Made by a program: the position numbers and the translations under genes
Origin: DAOUAM01 sp034433305
GTDB taxonomy: Bacteria; Chloroflexota; Dehalococcoidia; Lucifugimonadales; DAOUAM01
Direction: 5' to 3'
DNA length: 24,058 nucleotides
Assembly: GCA_034433305.1 (NCBI GenBank)
Contig: DAOUAM010000012.1
Coordinates: 1 to 24,058 of the forward strand
In this document: piece by piece, positions 21,875 through 24,058 of the stretch
How the letters are laid out: each line of letters starts with the position of its first letter
Numbering within the stretch: position 1 is the stretch's first letter
Notes under the pieces: model-generated
The model's input: the letters and a program-made list of their open reading frames with translations, nothing else
What the model was told of the DNA's origin: nothing
Databases searched by the model: none

Positions 21875-22294
21875 CTACGGGCCAACGTCAACGTGAGGTG
21901 CCGGGCCTCTGACCTGAGACTCCTGGATGGCGTTGCGGCGCTGCAGCAGTGCCTCCACCTGATTGAGGAACTCCTGCATCCTGAAGGGCTTCATCATGTA
22001 GCTGTCAATGTCCCTGCTCAGCCGCTTGATTTTGTCCTCTTCCTGCTCCACACCCGTGATCAGCATGATGGGCACGTCACAGGCCTGGCGCACCAGGTGG
22101 CAGAACTCGTAACCGTCCATGCCGGGCATCATCACGTCGCTGATTACCAGGTCGGGCCGGTGCTGGTAAAGCTGGCGCAGCCCCTCGTAGCCATTGGATG
22201 CTGTGCAAGCCTCGTACCCTGCAAGCTCCATCCAGGCGGTGAGCAGGTCCACTATCCCCGGCTCATCGTCAACTATAAGCACCGTTGCAGCCAT
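21875..22294 (-). CDS. Single-domain response regulator (CheY-like receiver)
   Basis: The 139-residue protein is one receiver domain with the acidic pair Asp9/Asp10, phospho-acceptor Asp53 (ISDVMMPGMDG), Thr80 and Lys102 (MKPF). No DNA-binding domain follows, only about 20 residues of tail. Output therefore must go through a partner protein, a phosphorelay or protein-protein contact. The ATG at 22294 has GGGGAA close upstream. It lies 237 nt downstream of the histidine kinase gene on the same strand and is its probable partner; the gap holds a diverged copy of the hairpin repeat. It converges with the ion transporter gene, 27 nt away. Confidence 0.93.
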   Translation of the reverse strand: MAATVLIVDDEPGIVDLLTAWMELAGYEACTASNGYEGLRQLYQHRPDLVISDVMMPGMDGYEFCHLVRQACDVPIMLITGVEQEEDKIKRLSRDIDSYMMKPFRMQEFLNQVEALLQRRNAIQESQVRGPAPHVDVGP

Positions 22295-22431
22295 TTCCCC
22301 GAAAGCCTCCCGTTGAAGAAACGTCTAATATAAACCATATGGACAGCGGACCGCCCACTTGCCACATGCCAGGAACGCCCAGTGCCCGCCCTGACAGTCC
22401 TTCACCCGGGCTTTGCTGCATTGCTTTAACC

Positions 22432-22492
22432 CCTGTATTCCCCCATCTCATGGGGGACTGCGCCAGGTCCTCCCCCTTACCAGGGGGGAGCC
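22432..22492 (-). repeat. Diverged fourth copy of the hairpin-rich repeat
   Basis: Read on the minus strand, this stretch follows the plan of the units at 5246-5416: GGCTC, a CCCCC/GGGGG hairpin, GAGGAC, then a second hairpin (CCCCCAT/ATGGGGG, 22440-22456) and CAGG. Primary sequence identity is limited outside these blocks. It lies between the kinase and regulator genes and may weaken read-through between them. The rest of 22295-22531 shows nothing certain apart from a weak TATATT near 22328 on the minus strand. Confidence 0.5.
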
Positions 22493-22531
22493 GGCGGGGG
22501 CCAAATGCCCCAGTCCATGAGCGATATACTA

Positions 22532-24013
22532 CTAGGAAGCCACGGCGGTGGGCATGGAAACGACATACTGACTTTCTGGCGCGGCCAGCGGGAACTTGAC
22601 CCAGAAAGTAGTCCCCTCCCCCTGCTTGCTCTCGAAGGTAATCTCGCCCTGATGGTCGGCGATAATCTTGTGGCAGATGAAGAGGCCCAGGCCGGTCCCC
22701 TTGCCTACTTCCTTGGTGGTAAAGAACGGCTCGAATATTCTTTCCTTCAATTCATCGGGTATGCCGATGCCCGTGTCCCGGACGTAGGCCACTGCCATGC
22801 CGTCCTGGACGTAGCAGCCCAGTGTCACGGTACCCCAGGCGGGCGTGGCATCCAGGGCGTTGCCCACCAGATTGACGAATACCTGCTGGAGCTGGTTGGC
22901 GACACCCTGGACCGCGGGCATGGGCTGTAACTCCCTCACCACGTTGACACCCTTCTTCTCCAGCTTGCCCTGCAGGAACGTCAGCGAGTCCTCCATGACT
23001 TTGTTCAGCCGGACCTCGGCCAGGTGGTCGGAGCGGCGCGAATAGGCCAGCAACTGGTTGACTATGGTGGATATCCGCATGCCCATCTTGTAGATGTCCT
23101 GAATATCCTGCAACGCCTTATCGCTGGCCGCGTACTCCCTGGACTTCTGGAGCCGGGCCAGGAAGAGTTCGGCCCTGCCGGTGATGATGGTCAGAGGGTT
23201 GTTGATCTCGTGGGCGACCCCGGCGGCCAGGGTGCCCACCGTGGCCAGCTTGGCCGACTGAATGAGCTGGGCCTGCGCCTCTTCCAGTTCTCGCAGCTTC
23301 TGCTCCAGATCCTCGGCCAGCCGTGTCTTGTGGGAGGTCTCTTCAACGCTCCTCCTGAAGCCGAAGTAGGCGACGATGAAGGGTACCACCAGTATGAGCA
23401 CCCACCACCATGCGAACATGACTAGCTGAGCGCCAATAAGCCCCATGATGAGCAGGCTACCCTCCAGCACGGCCTCGAAAGCCCAGGCTTCCCGCCAGCG
23501 CTGCCATGTGTTGCGGCCCTTGACAATGGTAATCATGCCAAACAACAGGGAGAGGTCGCTTGCATGGAGCACCACGCCAGCCAGGGCCGCCGCCAGCACC
23601 ACTCCCGGCGAGAAAACGCTGGCGGCCTCGGGCCGGAGGGCCCAGAAGACTGTTCCAGCCAGCGCACCCACCAGGCCGCTGACGCTGGAGTTATAGACCA
23701 TCACTCGCGGGGGCGCCTTGAGCAGCCGCTCGGATACTGCCGTGCCCAGGACGCCGGCCAGACCCGCCTCCAGTGGGTGCAGCAGCAACGCCGCCATGAA
23801 AAGTGGCACCGTTAGCAGCGTGGCATCCCCCTGGGGTGACACCTTGAAGGGGAACCGCGCCGCCATGGCCACCATGACCACCAGCACTGGCAGCAGCCAG
23901 ACCCGCTGCGTGTCCACTGCCACGGGCCATACCCACGCAGACACAGAGGCCAGCATCACAGCCGTGGAACTGATGACAGCTATGTATCCTCGAGTGAGGG
24001 CTTCCTTGCTCAT
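22532..24013 (-). CDS. Membrane sensor histidine kinase
   Basis: The 493-residue kinase has six or seven hydrophobic helices in residues 10-218, resembling MASE-type integral membrane sensors and without a large extracytoplasmic domain. A coiled coil follows at about 223-258. The HisKA domain has phospho-acceptor His268 (AAGVAHEINNPL); the ATPase domain has the N box (NLVGNALDA, 381-389), G1 (DTGIGIP, 413-419), F box (FEPFFTTK, 427-434) and G2 (GKGTGLGLF, 437-445). All catalytic residues are present. ATG 24013 is chosen over the adjoining TTG at 24016; no clear ribosome site is visible. It probably phosphorylates the receiver protein encoded next. The sensed signal is unknown, perhaps a membrane or lipid-borne cue. 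Confidence 0.94.
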   Translation of the reverse strand: MSKEALTRGYIAVISSTAVMLASVSAWVWPVAVDTQRVWLLPVLVVMVAMAARFPFKVSPQGDATLLTVPLFMAALLLHPLEAGLAGVLGTAVSERLLKAPPRVMVYNSSVSGLVGALAGTVFWALRPEAASVFSPGVVLAAALAGVVLHASDLSLLFGMITIVKGRNTWQRWREAWAFEAVLEGSLLIMGLIGAQLVMFAWWWVLILVVPFIVAYFGFRRSVEETSHKTRLAEDLEQKLRELEEAQAQLIQSAKLATVGTLAAGVAHEINNPLTIITGRAELFLARLQKSREYAASDKALQDIQDIYKMGMRISTIVNQLLAYSRRSDHLAEVRLNKVMEDSLTFLQGKLEKKGVNVVRELQPMPAVQGVANQLQQVFVNLVGNALDATPAWGTVTLGCYVQDGMAVAYVRDTGIGIPDELKERIFEPFFTTKEVGKGTGLGLFICHKIIADHQGEITFESKQGEGTTFWVKFPLAAPESQYVVSMPTAVAS

Positions 24014-24040
24014 CAAGACTTCATTCTCACCGTGAGACGA

Positions 24041-24058
24041 CGCCGGGAAGTCCCGGCG
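24041..24058. other. Hairpin at the window edge
   Basis: CGCCGGGA/TCCCGGCG form a perfect 8-bp stem with a 2-base centre at the last bases of the window, upstream of the kinase gene. It may be the terminator of a gene outside the window or an operator; the sequence stops here. Confidence 0.45.

Noticed and set aside
22269..22451. A 60-codon minus-strand frame between the kinase and regulator
   Set aside because: It overlaps the regulator start and the hairpin repeat, has no ribosome site, and shows weak codon bias.

Overview
The window is a GC-rich bacterial segment with no rRNA, tRNA, phage or transposase gene. It is densely packed with broad-specificity catabolic enzyme families: two enolase-superfamily dehydratases, two Amidohydro_2 proteins, a phosphotriesterase-family protein, a fumarylacetoacetate-hydrolase-family protein, an HpcH/HpaI aldolase, an SDR, an aldo/keto reductase, a ThDP enzyme and an AtzE-like amidase with its small AtzG/GatC-like partner. 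This mix, the strong GC3 bias, frequent GTG/TTG starts and GGAGG ribosome sites suggest a free-living heterotroph. An uncultured Chloroflexota of the SAR202/Dehalococcoidia type is my best guess; that is inference from gene content, not from a phylogenetic marker.

Layout. (1) 227-6963 (+): aldolase, large alpha/beta hydrolase (PF20091-like), SDR, galactonate/mannonate-dehydratase-like enolase, AtzG-like small protein, then a 389-nt gap with tandem hairpin repeats, then an amidase. (2) 7172-8047 (+): amidohydrolase, preceded by two small hairpin repeats. (3) 8090-11113 (-): VOC protein, a frameshifted hypothetical gene, an MFS exporter and a YgjP/SprT-like metallopeptidase; a possible stand-alone small transcript lies on the + strand at about 8968-9137. 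(4) 11114-11622: a MITE-like inverted-repeat element and a good promoter. (5) 11623-14204 (+): ThDP enzyme and aldo/keto reductase. (6) 14258-15454 (-): rhamnonate-dehydratase-like protein. (7) 15638-18674 (+): CinA, FAH-family protein and phosphotriesterase-family protein. (8) 18818-19285 (+): Hsp20 with a near-consensus promoter and intrinsic terminator. (9) 19715-21847 (+): second amidohydrolase and an ArsB/SLC13-like ion transporter. (10) 21875-24013 (-): a response regulator and a membrane histidine kinase.

How the genes may work together. The families present cover every step of non-phosphorylating sugar-acid catabolism: dehydrogenase (SDR, AKR), lactonase (Amidohydro_2, PTE-like), dehydratase (enolase superfamily), and cleavage of the 2-keto-3-deoxy acid (HpcH/HpaI aldolase) or of a diketo acid (FAH family). 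The hydrolase and amidase in cluster 1 could release the acid from an ester or amide. The actual substrate cannot be read from sequence.

The most notable oddities are: a rhamnonate-dehydratase-like enzyme with Asn at the first metal-ligand position, a CinA whose amidohydrolase motif is destroyed, two amidohydrolases that each lack a different canonical active-site residue, a family of intergenic hairpin repeats (one copy inside a 41-bp inverted-repeat element), and a compact possible small-RNA or small-peptide unit.
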